Shown here: positions 28,330 to 38,252 of the stretch, in pieces | Layout: every line of letters begins with the position of its first letter | Position numbering within the stretch: position 1 is the stretch's first letter | Assembly: GCF_003987435.1 (NCBI RefSeq) | Contig: NZ_PIQG01000002.1 | Location: 310,001 to 374,000, forward strand | Origin: Pseudidiomarina taiwanensis | GTDB taxonomy: Bacteria > Pseudomonadota > Gammaproteobacteria > Enterobacterales > Alteromonadaceae | Reading direction: 5' to 3' | Length of the DNA stretch: 64,000 bases | The notes under the pieces: model-generated | Databases searched by the model: none | The model's input: only the letters and a program-made list of their open reading frames with translations | Told to the model about the DNA's origin: nothing | Made by a program: the position numbers and the translations under genes

Positions 28330-29478
28330 TTAGAGCCCAAAGACCACTTTTTCGCTACGCAGCATGCGACCAATCAAAGCCAACAACAGCCCTGATAACG
28401 CTAGCGTCGCTACAGCACTTATCCCCATTGCGGCATATTGCAGATTCTCGCCTTTGATAATATCAAGTAGGGCCTGATGCTGACCGGTCAGTGGCAAGTA
28501 ATAGAGGATCGGTGTTTTAATCCGCGCGAACTCAACTCCGAATACCGCCAACATAGGCACCATCAGCAAGAACGAGATGTAGGTCTGTGCCTCTTTAAAG
28601 CTTTTCGCCCGGAACGAGACAAACAACTGCAATGCGGTCGCCAGCAGCGCTAACGGTAACAATAGCAACATGATTAAAAACACATGAGCGGTCGCAATAT
28701 CGACACTGATACCGATATTTTGCAGCGGTAAAAATTTAAAGATAAGCGGGATCAAAATCACACTTAAGACGCCACCAAACATGGCAAAACAACTTGCGGC
28801 AAGGGCTTTGCCCCAAACCAATTGCTGCGCGGTAAGGGGTTGCGACAACAGCAGCTCGAGGGAGTTGCGTTCGCGTTCACCGGCACTGATGTCAATCGCG
28901 ACGTTCATCCCAGAGAAGAACACTGAGAGCAACATAAAGACCAGCACAGACCCCATCAACAATACCGCTCGTGAGCCTTTGGTGGCGGTATCCTGTTTGA
29001 CTAAATCAAGCGGTTGCATTAAGCGTGGATCAAGCCCGCGCATGAGCAAGCGCATGGAGCCAAGTTGGCTACTATAAGCATTAACCGCCGCTTCGACCCG
29101 ACGGATATCGGCGCGCTGCTTCTGCGCTGAGAAATCAGCGGTTAAGGTCACTGCCACCGGCTCGGCACGGGCGATTTTGTCAGCCCATTCAGGGTCGATT
29201 TCAAGCACAATTGGTTCACGCCCGGCAGGCCAGGGTTTATCGCGTTGAACGATGCCCCGCTCCGCCAAAAACTGAGTAAAGGCCGGCGCCGCTTCGGTCC
29301 CTTTGAGATCAATCTCGACATCGCTTTCGCTGGTGAGCTGGCTTATCAACATATAAAAAGCCGCCGCCATCAGCAGCGGACCGAAAAAAGCGTAAGACAT
29401 AGCCGCCATCACTGAACGCTTATCACGTACGGCATCTTTAAGCTCTTTTAACCAGACAATTTTAATTTGTTGCATCAT
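28330..29478 (-). CDS. ABC transporter permease, NatB/ABC-2 type
   Basis: A 382-residue ABC-2-type permease. One membrane span near residues 20-45 is followed by a large extracytoplasmic loop (about 46-185) and then five or six hydrophobic segments to the C-terminus. The layout matches NatB of the sodium-export ABC system and related exporters. It overlaps the ATPase gene by 4 nt (ATGA), so the two form one exporter. The substrate is unknown. It converges on the flavoprotein gene with a 2-nt gap and no visible terminator. Confidence 0.85.
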   Translation of the reverse strand: MMQQIKIVWLKELKDAVRDKRSVMAAMSYAFFGPLLMAAAFYMLISQLTSESDVEIDLKGTEAAPAFTQFLAERGIVQRDKPWPAGREPIVLEIDPEWADKIARAEPVAVTLTADFSAQKQRADIRRVEAAVNAYSSQLGSMRLLMRGLDPRLMQPLDLVKQDTATKGSRAVLLMGSVLVFMLLSVFFSGMNVAIDISAGERERNSLELLLSQPLTAQQLVWGKALAASCFAMFGGVLSVILIPLIFKFLPLQNIGISVDIATAHVFLIMLLLLPLALLATALQLFVSFRAKSFKEAQTYISFLLMVPMLAVFGVEFARIKTPILYYLPLTGQHQALLDIIKGENLQYAAMGISAVATLALSGLLLALIGRMLRSEKVVFGL

Positions 29479-30209
29479 GCTGCGATCCCCTCATCGGTGC
29501 CGATGATCTTCACAAAGGCCTCTTCTAAGGCGCTTTCGCCGGTGAGTTCACAAAGTTCTTGCGGCGTGCCCTGTGCGGCGACTTTGCCTTTGGCAATCAC
29601 CACCACTTGGTCACAGAGGGCAGCCACTTCTTGCATTACGTGGGATGAAAACAAAATACTGGTGCCCTGGCTGCGCAGTTCACGCAATAAGTCACGTAAA
29701 ATGCGCGTACTCATTACGTCTAGTCCGCGACTCGGTTCATCCAAGATAAGGTGTTTGGGCTGATGCACAATCGCTTGTGCCAGTGCAACTTTCATCCGCT
29801 GGCCCTGCGAGAAACCGGTGGCGCGGCGATCGGCAATCGCGACCATGTCGAGGCGCTCCAACACCTGCTGCGTAGCGGCAGCTGCTCGCGTGCTATCCAT
29901 ACCGTGTAAACGGGCAAAGTACATGACTTGCTCGCGCGCGGTTAGGCGCTCATATAAGCCGAATTTATCAGGGAAAATACCAATCTTTTTGCGTGCAGCA
30001 AGGGGATCTTGCTGGGCATCGATGCCATCAATCAAGGCCGCCCCGGTATCCGCCTGCAATAGGCCATAAATGGTCCGTAAACAGGTGGTTTTGCCGGCGC
30101 CGTTCGGGCCGAGCAAGCCGGTAATCTGTCCCGCTGGACAACTAAAAGTAAGACCATCAAGGGCGTGGACGTCACCAAAACTTTTGCGCAGTTCTTTCAC
30201 TTCAATCAT
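29475..30209 (-). CDS. ABC transporter ATP-binding protein, NatA-like
   Basis: A 244-residue ATPase. Walker A GPNGAGKTT is at 34-42, the signature reads FSQGQRMKVALAQA instead of LSGGQ, and Walker B with the D-loop is LILDEPSRGLDV. It energises the adjacent NatB-like permease. The upstream gene, 9 nt away, encodes a secreted alpha/beta hydrolase, so all three may be one transcription unit. Confidence 0.9.
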   Translation of the reverse strand: MIEVKELRKSFGDVHALDGLTFSCPAGQITGLLGPNGAGKTTCLRTIYGLLQADTGAALIDGIDAQQDPLAARKKIGIFPDKFGLYERLTAREQVMYFARLHGMDSTRAAAATQQVLERLDMVAIADRRATGFSQGQRMKVALAQAIVHQPKHLILDEPSRGLDVMSTRILRDLLRELRSQGTSILFSSHVMQEVAALCDQVVVIAKGKVAAQGTPQELCELTGESALEEAFVKIIGTDEGIAA

Positions 30210-30218
30210 GAGCTCTCC

Positions 30219-31688
30219 TTAGCGACCTGCGCCGTTTTCGTTGAGGATAAAGGGCAAAGGTTTCGCCTCTTGTAAGCAGCTGTCATCAAGCTCAGCGAGT
30301 TGCAAGGTATCGATAAACTGTGCGGCTAAATCATTGGCACAGGTGTGCGAGACAATCGTGTGTGAACCCTGCGGTGCGACTAAGTGACGACTATTACTTA
30401 ACGTTTCAGCTGCCAAATCGCCCCATGCAACTGGGGTGACTGGATCAAGCTCACCCGACAACAGTAGCGTTGGTACATCACTTACCACAGGCTCAAACCA
30501 ACTGTCCGGGCGCTGTTGCTGAGGCCACACTGAGCACATTGCGGCAAAGCTCTCACCGGTACGGCCTCCAATAAAATCATTATCGGCATCCGCTGCCAGT
30601 AACTCTGGCGTCGCCCGCGGCATATCTTCACTACATAAAACGGACAGCGTCAGCCCCAGATAAAGTGGTTGTTGGCTCATCAAACTGCCCATCAAGCCAA
30701 GCAGCGGCTGATAGTTTCGCGCTGCGGTCTCGGTAATAATGAAAGGCAACATCGATTGGCTCATAGGTGAGTACAATGCAGCTCGCAGCACATCGGTAAA
30801 GCGACCTGCGGTAAAGCGCAATTCAACGGGCTCGTTGCTTAAAGGGTCGTTAACCGTCAACAGTTCAGGATTTTGCTGTAACTGGCTCAGTGCTTGTTGA
30901 AAACTTTGCTCAAGATTAGGAAACGCCTGCGCACAAGCGCTATCGGCTGCGCAACGCTCGAGCATTTTGGCAAACGCATCGGCACCATGCCGACCAAACG
31001 GCCCCACCACCACTTGCACCGGGGCTAAAGCGTCTAACACGGCACTGCGGACACTCTCTGGAAACTCACGTAAGTAAACAAGCCCAGCACGACTGCCATA
31101 CGAGCCACCATAAAGGTTCACTTGTGGATAGCCAAGATGCTCACGTACGGCTTCGAAATCCTGAATGGCATGGACACTATGATATTGGGTGAGATCGCGA
31201 TCGACATACTGCGCCAGACACTCCAGTGCCATTAATGATGGATCCATCTCTTCGTCGCGCAGGCTAAGCATCGCAACAGAATCTTCAGCGCAACTAAGCG
31301 GGTCTGATTGGCCCGTGCCACGCTGATCGATAAGTAATATATCGCGATTCCGACGGACCTCTTTGAAGATGCGATTTATTCCCGCAGCAAGTTCGGTCGC
31401 AGCCTGACCGGGGCCACCGGCTAAAATGAGTAGTGGATCATTCCGCTTACCTTCGCTAACGGCGGGTAATACCGCATAGTTAATCGAAATCGTTCGACCA
31501 TTATCAGGCTCAGTGTAATTCTCAGGCACAACCAGCGCACCACAAAGTACTTGCTCCGAGATATTCTCGAGATAGCAAGGGGTAAGTTTCGGGGTGCTAG
31601 CAACCTCTGTCTCAGCCTGTGCGGATATTGGCATAGTAAATACCATTACGGTGCCAACTAAGGTTAGCATCAATGCGAGCTTGTTCAT
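30219..31688 (-). CDS. Secreted alpha/beta hydrolase (proline iminopeptidase/tripeptidyl aminopeptidase-like)
   Basis: A 489-residue exported hydrolase with a signal peptide ending near TMPISAQA. The oxyanion segment is LILAGGPGQAA, the nucleophile elbow is GGSYGSRAG, the acid is in SGELDPVTPV and the histidine in GSHTIV. This is the pattern of the S33 peptidase group, which removes N-terminal residues from peptides. It is the first gene of a probable unit with the NatAB-like exporter. Whether the exporter handles a product of this enzyme is only a thought from context. Confidence 0.82.
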   Translation of the reverse strand: MNKLALMLTLVGTVMVFTMPISAQAETEVASTPKLTPCYLENISEQVLCGALVVPENYTEPDNGRTISINYAVLPAVSEGKRNDPLLILAGGPGQAATELAAGINRIFKEVRRNRDILLIDQRGTGQSDPLSCAEDSVAMLSLRDEEMDPSLMALECLAQYVDRDLTQYHSVHAIQDFEAVREHLGYPQVNLYGGSYGSRAGLVYLREFPESVRSAVLDALAPVQVVVGPFGRHGADAFAKMLERCAADSACAQAFPNLEQSFQQALSQLQQNPELLTVNDPLSNEPVELRFTAGRFTDVLRAALYSPMSQSMLPFIITETAARNYQPLLGLMGSLMSQQPLYLGLTLSVLCSEDMPRATPELLAADADNDFIGGRTGESFAAMCSVWPQQQRPDSWFEPVVSDVPTLLLSGELDPVTPVAWGDLAAETLSNSRHLVAPQGSHTIVSHTCANDLAAQFIDTLQLAELDDSCLQEAKPLPFILNENGAGR

Positions 31689-31787
31689 GAGTTCCTTCCC
31701 ATATAATCAGACAATGCTATGAGTCTACCGACTCCATTATCAGATGCCCAGTAAAACAGAAAGGTAAAGTTGTAAAGAAAGGTGTCG

Positions 31788-32297
31788 CTACCGCGCCCGC
31801 TGCCAGACGTTAGTGGTAAATGGATGGGGATTGTTGCTGTCGGCTGGATGCTCGACTCGCTCGAGTAACTGCCATTCAGCGATCGCCTGATAATCAGGGA
31901 AATAGGTATCGCCTGCGGTTTCAAGATCGATATCGGTCAGATACAGACGCTCAGCATGAGGTAAAAAGATCTCGTAAATCGTCCCCCCACCGATGATCAT
32001 CAGCTCATCGCTGTGAGTTTGTTGCTGCGCCACCTGCACGGCTTGCTCTGGGCTGCCAACCCAAACCACTCCTTGGGCATCGGTTACAGCAGCTGGGTAC
32101 TGGCGTGACACTACGATATTGAGGCGTCCGGGTAACGGGCGACCGATCGATTCATAGGTTGCACGCCCCATCACTACAGGTTTACCGAGGGTGACACGCT
32201 TAAAATGCTGGAGTTCGGCGGGCAGATGCCATGGCATTTGCCCATCTTTACCAATCACTCGATGCTTTGCCATCGCGGCAACCAGTGCAATTCGCAT
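31788..32297 (-). CDS. folA: Dihydrofolate reductase
   Basis: A 169-residue DHFR that regenerates tetrahydrofolate with NADPH, needed by ThyA (encoded about 20 kb away). MRIALVAAMAKHRVIGKDGQ, MPWHLPAELQHFK (acidic residue in the substrate pocket), PVVMGRATYESIGRPLPGR and IIGGGTIYEIFL are all present. It follows obgE by 24 nt on the same strand. Confidence 0.96.
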   Translation of the reverse strand: MRIALVAAMAKHRVIGKDGQMPWHLPAELQHFKRVTLGKPVVMGRATYESIGRPLPGRLNIVVSRQYPAAVTDAQGVVWVGSPEQAVQVAQQQTHSDELMIIGGGTIYEIFLPHAERLYLTDIDLETAGDTYFPDYQAIAEWQLLERVEHPADSNNPHPFTTNVWQRAR

Positions 32298-32321
32298 GCC
32301 CGCTTATCCTTTTATGCTTGC

Positions 32322-33566
<1,245 letters not shown>

Positions 33567-33824
33567 TTATTCAGTTACGATGCTAACGTATTTGCGGTTC
33601 TTAGGACCTTTCTCCGCAAAAGAAACTTTCCCGTCCGCTAATGCGAACAAAGTGTGGTCACGACCAATACCAACGTTGTCACCAGCGTGGAACTTAGTAC
33701 CACGTTGACGCACGATAATGCTACCAGCGAGAACTGATTCACCACCGTAGCGTTTTACACCCAGACGTTTACTTTCTGAGTCACGACCGTTACGAGTTGA
33801 GCCTGCGGCTTTCTTGTGTGCCAT
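33567..33824 (-). CDS. rpmA: 50S ribosomal protein L27
   Basis: An 85-residue L27 of normal length. [29 protein letters not shown] and [13 protein letters not shown] are the family hallmarks; the N-terminus reaches the peptidyl-transferase centre. It follows rplU by 17 nt, as in most bacteria. The obgE gene lies beyond the hairpin. Confidence 0.98.
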   Translation of the reverse strand: MAHKKAAGSTRNGRDSESKRLGVKRYGGESVLAGSIIVRQRGTKFHAGDNVGIGRDHTLFALADGKVSFAEKGPKNRKYVSIVTE

Positions 33825-33841
33825 CTGTCGTTACTCCTTAA

Positions 33842-34153
33842 TTAACCGTTGATACCAGTGATCTTAACTTCAGTGTACCACTGACGATGACCTTGACGTT
33901 TCATGTGGTGCTTACGACGACGGAACTTGATGATGTTCACTTTGTCGGCACGACCGTGGTTAACCACTTCCGCTTTGATGGATCCACCAGAAACAAATGG
34001 CGCGCCGATTTTAACGTCGTCACCGTTCGACAGCATAAGCACTTGGTCGAACTCAACTACTTCACCGGTAGCTGCTTCCAGTTTTTCCAGGCGGACGATT
34101 TGGCCTTCAGTTACACGGTGTTGCTTACCGCCACTTTGGAATACTGCGTACAT
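33842..34153 (-). CDS. rplU: 50S ribosomal protein L21
   Basis: A 103-residue L21. [18 protein letters not shown], the [16 protein letters not shown] basic stretch and a short C-terminus ending in GING are typical. It binds 23S rRNA and is the first gene of the rplU-rpmA unit. Its promoter lies at 34208-34236, next to the heptamer array. Confidence 0.98.
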   Translation of the reverse strand: MYAVFQSGGKQHRVTEGQIVRLEKLEAATGEVVEFDQVLMLSNGDDVKIGAPFVSGGSIKAEVVNHGRADKVNIIKFRRRKHHMKRQGHRQWYTEVKITGING

Positions 34154-34207
34154 AGATTTTCTCCGATATGCCCAGTTGGGCGCCTAGATTATTCAATTAG
34201 GGCGCGA

Positions 34208-34236
34208 ATTGTACATAAAGTTTTGGGGGGAGTAAA
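34208..34236 (-). promoter_or_regulatory. Sigma-70 promoter of rplU-rpmA
   Basis: On the minus strand TTTACT (34231-34236) and TACAAT (34208-34213) are separated by 17 bp; the -10 matches five of six consensus bases. Transcription would start near 34201, about 50 nt before rplU. The heptamer array begins six bases upstream of the -35 edge, where an UP element would lie. Confidence 0.65.
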
Positions 34237-34241
34237 GGGGC

Positions 34242-34360
34242 TTATTGGTTATTGGTTATTAGTTATTGGTTATTGGTTATTGGTTATTGGTTATTGGTTA
34301 TTGGTTATTGGTTATTGGTTATTAGTTATTGGTTATTGGTTATTGGTTATTGGTTATTGG
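34242..34360. repeat. Tandem heptanucleotide array (TTATTGG) x17
   Basis: Seventeen head-to-tail copies of a 7-bp unit, TTATTGG, occupy 119 bp without interruption. Units 3 and 12 read TTATTAG; all others are identical. It fills the gap between ispB and the rplU promoter. Seven is not a multiple of three, and an open frame through it (repeating GYWLLVI) is a by-product. Near-perfect repeats of this kind usually change copy number by slipped-strand replication. Confidence 0.97.
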
Positions 34361-34363
34361 TTT

Positions 34364-34395
34364 AACTAATAACTAGTAACTAATAACCAATAACG
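34364..34395. repeat. Inverted, degenerate continuation of the heptamer array
   Basis: After a 3-bp step the sequence switches to the complementary orientation, with AACTAATAAC, TAGTAACTAATAAC and CAATAAC elements. AACCAATAAC (34385-34394) is the reverse complement of GTTATTGGTT within the array, so long hairpins can form. On the minus strand this lies just beyond the ispB stop and may help end that transcript, although no T run is present. Confidence 0.75.
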
Positions 34396-34407
34396 CTCTG
34401 CGCCCTC

Positions 34408-35379
34408 TTAGGCAATTCGATTGACGGCGATGTCCGCTAGCGCATCCAGTGCTTGTTTATAGAGCGAATCAGGCAATAGCGCCAGCTGCTGCTGGGCTTG
34501 CTGGGCCGCTTCGAGTGCTTTATTGCGGGTATATTCTAGGGCGCCGGTGCGCTCCATTGCCGCCAAAATTTGCTGCAATTTATCGCGGCCATCGCCTTGT
34601 TCGATGGCTTGGCGGATCATTGCACTTTCGACTTCATCGCCGTGCCACATCGCATACAACAAAGGCAACGTTGGTTTACCTTCAGCAAGGTCATCGCCCG
34701 CTTGTTTGCCCATGACCTCGCTGGCCGCGGTATAGTCGAGAATATCGTCAACCAGTTGGAACGCGGTACCAAGATAGCGACCGTAGTTGGCCAGTGCAGT
34801 CTCAACTTCGCTAGGTTGCTCGGCTAAGACGGCACCCAGTTGCGTGGCCGCTTCGAATAACTGTGCGGTTTTACCGTAAATCACATCAAAGTAACTGGCT
34901 TCGGTGGTATCTGGATCATTACAGTTCATCAACTGCAATACTTCACCTTCGGAGATCACGTTGGTCGCATCAGCAAGAATTTTCATCACCTTCATCGATT
35001 CTAAGGTGACCATCAGCTGAAACGCGCGAGTGTACAAAAAGTCGCCGACCAAGACGCTGGCTTCGTTACCAAATACGGCGTTTGCGGTTTTTTCACCACG
35101 ACGAAGTTCAGACGCATCCACGACATCGTCGTGTAGCAAAGTAGCGGTATGAATAAACTCGATAATGGTCGCGAGGGTCAGGTGACCTTCACCTTGATAA
35201 CCTAACGCGCGCGCAGCGGTCACTGCGAGCAAGGGGCGCAGACGTTTACCACCACTGTGGATGATATACATACCGAGCTGATTAATCAGCGCCACATCGG
35301 ATTGTAATTGTTGTCCGATGAGGGTATTCACCCCCTTCATATCTTCTGCCATTAAGGCATTGATTTCGTTTAACTTCAT
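34408..35379 (-). CDS. ispB: Octaprenyl diphosphate synthase
   Basis: A 323-residue trans-prenyltransferase that makes the octaprenyl side chain of ubiquinone. The first aspartate-rich motif is LLHDDVVD followed by ASELRRGEKTAN, the second QLVDDILDYT, with GKTAQLFEAA between them. It sits upstream of rplU on the same strand; in E. coli ispB is divergent from rplU. It probably has its own promoter in the gap before 35472. Confidence 0.95.
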   Translation of the reverse strand: MKLNEINALMAEDMKGVNTLIGQQLQSDVALINQLGMYIIHSGGKRLRPLLAVTAARALGYQGEGHLTLATIIEFIHTATLLHDDVVDASELRRGEKTANAVFGNEASVLVGDFLYTRAFQLMVTLESMKVMKILADATNVISEGEVLQLMNCNDPDTTEASYFDVIYGKTAQLFEAATQLGAVLAEQPSEVETALANYGRYLGTAFQLVDDILDYTAASEVMGKQAGDDLAEGKPTLPLLYAMWHGDEVESAMIRQAIEQGDGRDKLQQILAAMERTGALEYTRNKALEAAQQAQQQLALLPDSLYKQALDALADIAVNRIA

Positions 35380-35472
35380 GTGCTATTGCCGCAACGCGAC
35401 GTGGTCAGAATATGAAGTCTCAGATTGTACCTGAAAATATCCGCTCGCACACCCTTTCGCGTTCGCCAATAA

Positions 35473-35500
35473 AAAAGCCACGCTCAATGGCGTGGCTTTT
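35473..35500 (-). terminator. Rho-independent terminator of the TonB-dependent receptor gene
   Basis: An 11-bp perfect stem, AAAAGCCACGC (35473-35483) and GCGTGGCTTTT (35490-35500), closes a 6-nt loop, with T-rich flanks in both directions. It lies 17 nt past the receptor stop. Confidence 0.88.
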
Positions 35501-35516
35501 GAGTTTTACCCGGCTC

Positions 35517-38132
35517 TTAGAAACGATACGCAGTGCGCACGTAGTAGAAACCGCCGTTTACGCCCATCGGCGAAGTCGGTGGGTACTCAGAACCGACCAC
35601 TGAACTAGCAAATGGGTTGTCATCTGGGCGGTTATCGAACAAATTCTTCGCCCCGATAGCAACATCCCAACCTTCGCTGAAGCTATACCCTGCTTCAACA
35701 TCTACAGTGAGTTCAGCACCTGGGAAGATATCTAAACCACCGCCGGCATCCACGTGGTCTTCGTAGTATTTGCCATAATAGTTCAAGCGGGTGAGTAAGC
35801 GATAGTCGCCACGCTCGTAATCAAAGGTTGCGGTTGCGCGGTGTGCTGGAAGGTTATCTTCAAGCATCTGCACTTTCGCAGCATTGATGTTAGCAGGGTT
35901 GTACGAATCAACCGTGGTATCCGTCCAGTTATACGCTAAGGCATACTTCATCTCACCGCCAAACAGGTCTTGTGCATAGTTGGCGACGACATCGATACCT
36001 TGGGTTGTGGTATCGAAGTCATTGGTGAAATACACCACTGAGCTATAGCTGGTCGCATCCAAAATACCCTGGCCGAGTAAGGCTTGGATATCAGCTGGTG
36101 TTAATGGAATCGCTGAGGTTCGGCTCAAACGGTCAGTTACTTCAACATTGAAGTAATCAACGGTTAGATATAAGCCGTTATCAAGCTCACCCACTAAACC
36201 AAAGCTGTAAGAAACTGACTCTTCTGGATCAAGTGGTTTACCGCCTTTTAACGCCGCAATCGGGTTCGTTGGTGGTAACAAGGCCTGGTCTTGTAGCTCA
36301 GATCCAACGAACGCCGTGGTGACGTTGATCACGTTGCTCTGACCCACGGTCGGTGCTTTAAAGCCTGAGCTGATCGCACCGCGAATGGCCCAGCTGTCAT
36401 CGAGTTGATAACGCGCTGAAACTTTACCATTGAAGGTTGAACCGAAGTCTGAGAAGTCTTCAGCACGAACTGCAAAGCCAACCATAAAGTCAGCTGAGAG
36501 ATAGGTTTCAACATCAGCATAGACGGCCCAGTTGCCGCGGCTCCATTCACCTGCAGCTTCTGGTTTGATCCCTGGGAAACCATTTGAGCCGATACCGAAC
36601 CCTTGCGAGGTACCCGTCACTGGGTCAAAACCAAGTGGACCCACAGCAAAAGAGGCGGGATCGCCTGCTTCTTGCTTGAAGGTTTCACGACGATACTCGA
36701 TACCCGTAGCAAAGTTCACTAGGTCATAGAAGCCGTCAATATTGAAGCCTTTATGGAAGTCGATATTAAAGTTCTTCTCAAGCTGTGAGGCTGCGCCTGG
36801 CTTGAAAGAAGTTGGCGTATCTGGCCCCAATGATGGGTTCACCGTGTTGCTGATCAGATACTCGACTCGTGAATAGCCGATACCTGCACTCACATCATAA
36901 CCCCAGTCATTATCGAGGTAACCGCTGGTGCCCATGACAATTGATGCGTCGGTCACAATCCCACCGAAGCGCGGTGTGAAGCCACCGGGGAACATTTCGT
37001 TAAAGGCAAAACAGTTGGCACCCACTGCGGTGCTATTATCTGCAATTAACTGATACTCCGGTGAATCGAGAACGTTGCTGCCAATTGGAACTTCAGGACA
37101 AGCAATCCCCTGGCCCACGCCATCTAGGTCGCCGACCAACAACAATGCATCACCTGCACCGTTGGTGCCGCCATCGTATACCCCACCACGAGTATGCGGA
37201 TGACGATAATAAAAGCCGCCTTCAATTTCTCGCTCGGCATAATTTGCGAACATATAAGCTTCGGAATTGTCGCCTAAGTCGAGGCCGAAGTTGCCCATGA
37301 CTTTGTAGTCATATTTAATTTCTGGGGTTCCCCAAATTTGGGCAGGCACCGGAACAAAGGTGTTACCGGCGTCAATAAGGGCTTGGGCGTCATCGCGCTG
37401 AACACTACGACTGGTTGGGTCGACCGTTTTATATTCCATGCTGAAATTCGCATAGCCGCGGTCTGATAATGGCAAGCCAACATTACCTGACACTTGCAAC
37501 ATGTCACCATCGCCTTCAGCGGTAGTTCCCCAACGCGCTTCAAAATTACCCCCTTCGTCACTATCGTTAAGGACAAAGTTGATAACCCCAGCAATCGCAT
37601 CGGAACCGTACTGTGCCGCAGCACCGTCACGCAGCACTTCAATTTGTTTCAGCGCAGAGGCTGGAATAGTTGAGATATCCGGACCTTGGGCACCGTCTGA
37701 TAGACCGCCGCCTAAAAAGGTAATCACAGCACTGCGATGGCGACGTTTGCCATTCACCAACACTAGGGTATGGTCTGAAGCAAGCCCACGTAAGTTGGCT
37801 GGACGTACCAAGGTTGAGGCGTCGTTGATCGGTTGGTCGTTGACGTTAAATGAGGGCACCACAGTACTCATCATATTGAGCATATCAGTCGACCCTTGGC
37901 GGGTGAATTCATCACTACCAATGATGTCGAGTGGAACGGCAGAATCTCCTACCGAGCGAGGTGCAGAACGCGTCCCCACCACCGCAATGCGTTCATCCGC
38001 CTTGACTTCAGTATCCGGTTCTTGCTCGGATACCTCTTGAGCATAAACCGCAGGGGCAACAAATGCTCCAGCGCCGTATGCTACTAGCACCGCACTTATC
38101 GTGCGCGCTAATACAGTTTTCGAAAAAGCCAT
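35517..38132 (-). CDS. TonB-dependent outer-membrane receptor
   Basis: An 871-residue receptor. A signal peptide (ends AVYAQE) precedes a plug domain: PLDIIGSDEF, STLVRPANLRGLASDHTLVLVNGKRRH and LKQIEVLRDGAAAQYGSDAIAGVINFVLN. A long beta-barrel follows and ends in YVRTAYRF, with the C-terminal Phe typical of outer-membrane proteins. It imports a large substrate using TonB energy. No Fur-type operator or ligand-processing gene is adjacent, so the substrate (sugar, peptide, siderophore) cannot be told. Similar proteins are abundant in marine Alteromonadales. Confidence 0.92.
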   Translation of the reverse strand: MAFSKTVLARTISAVLVAYGAGAFVAPAVYAQEVSEQEPDTEVKADERIAVVGTRSAPRSVGDSAVPLDIIGSDEFTRQGSTDMLNMMSTVVPSFNVNDQPINDASTLVRPANLRGLASDHTLVLVNGKRRHRSAVITFLGGGLSDGAQGPDISTIPASALKQIEVLRDGAAAQYGSDAIAGVINFVLNDSDEGGNFEARWGTTAEGDGDMLQVSGNVGLPLSDRGYANFSMEYKTVDPTSRSVQRDDAQALIDAGNTFVPVPAQIWGTPEIKYDYKVMGNFGLDLGDNSEAYMFANYAEREIEGGFYYRHPHTRGGVYDGGTNGAGDALLLVGDLDGVGQGIACPEVPIGSNVLDSPEYQLIADNSTAVGANCFAFNEMFPGGFTPRFGGIVTDASIVMGTSGYLDNDWGYDVSAGIGYSRVEYLISNTVNPSLGPDTPTSFKPGAASQLEKNFNIDFHKGFNIDGFYDLVNFATGIEYRRETFKQEAGDPASFAVGPLGFDPVTGTSQGFGIGSNGFPGIKPEAAGEWSRGNWAVYADVETYLSADFMVGFAVRAEDFSDFGSTFNGKVSARYQLDDSWAIRGAISSGFKAPTVGQSNVINVTTAFVGSELQDQALLPPTNPIAALKGGKPLDPEESVSYSFGLVGELDNGLYLTVDYFNVEVTDRLSRTSAIPLTPADIQALLGQGILDATSYSSVVYFTNDFDTTTQGIDVVANYAQDLFGGEMKYALAYNWTDTTVDSYNPANINAAKVQMLEDNLPAHRATATFDYERGDYRLLTRLNYYGKYYEDHVDAGGGLDIFPGAELTVDVEAGYSFSEGWDVAIGAKNLFDNRPDDNPFASSVVGSEYPPTSPMGVNGGFYYVRTAYRF

Positions 38133-38252
38133 AATCGTCTCCCTGGAATTATTATGATCTTGGCGTAAATTAAGTGCCTCTGTAACAAAATGTGTCCAGC
38201 TGCACTTATGTTTTACGATAAAAAGATTAGGGAGACAAGCAATACTGTCATT

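Noticed and set aside
34242-34360. CRISPR array
   Set aside because: The repeat unit is 7 bp with no spacers, so it is a simple tandem array.
33887-34369. A 160-codon plus-strand open frame through the heptamer array
   Set aside because: It is antisense to rplU and then only repeats GYWLLVI because the 7-bp unit has no stop in any frame; no ribosome-binding site or family signal.
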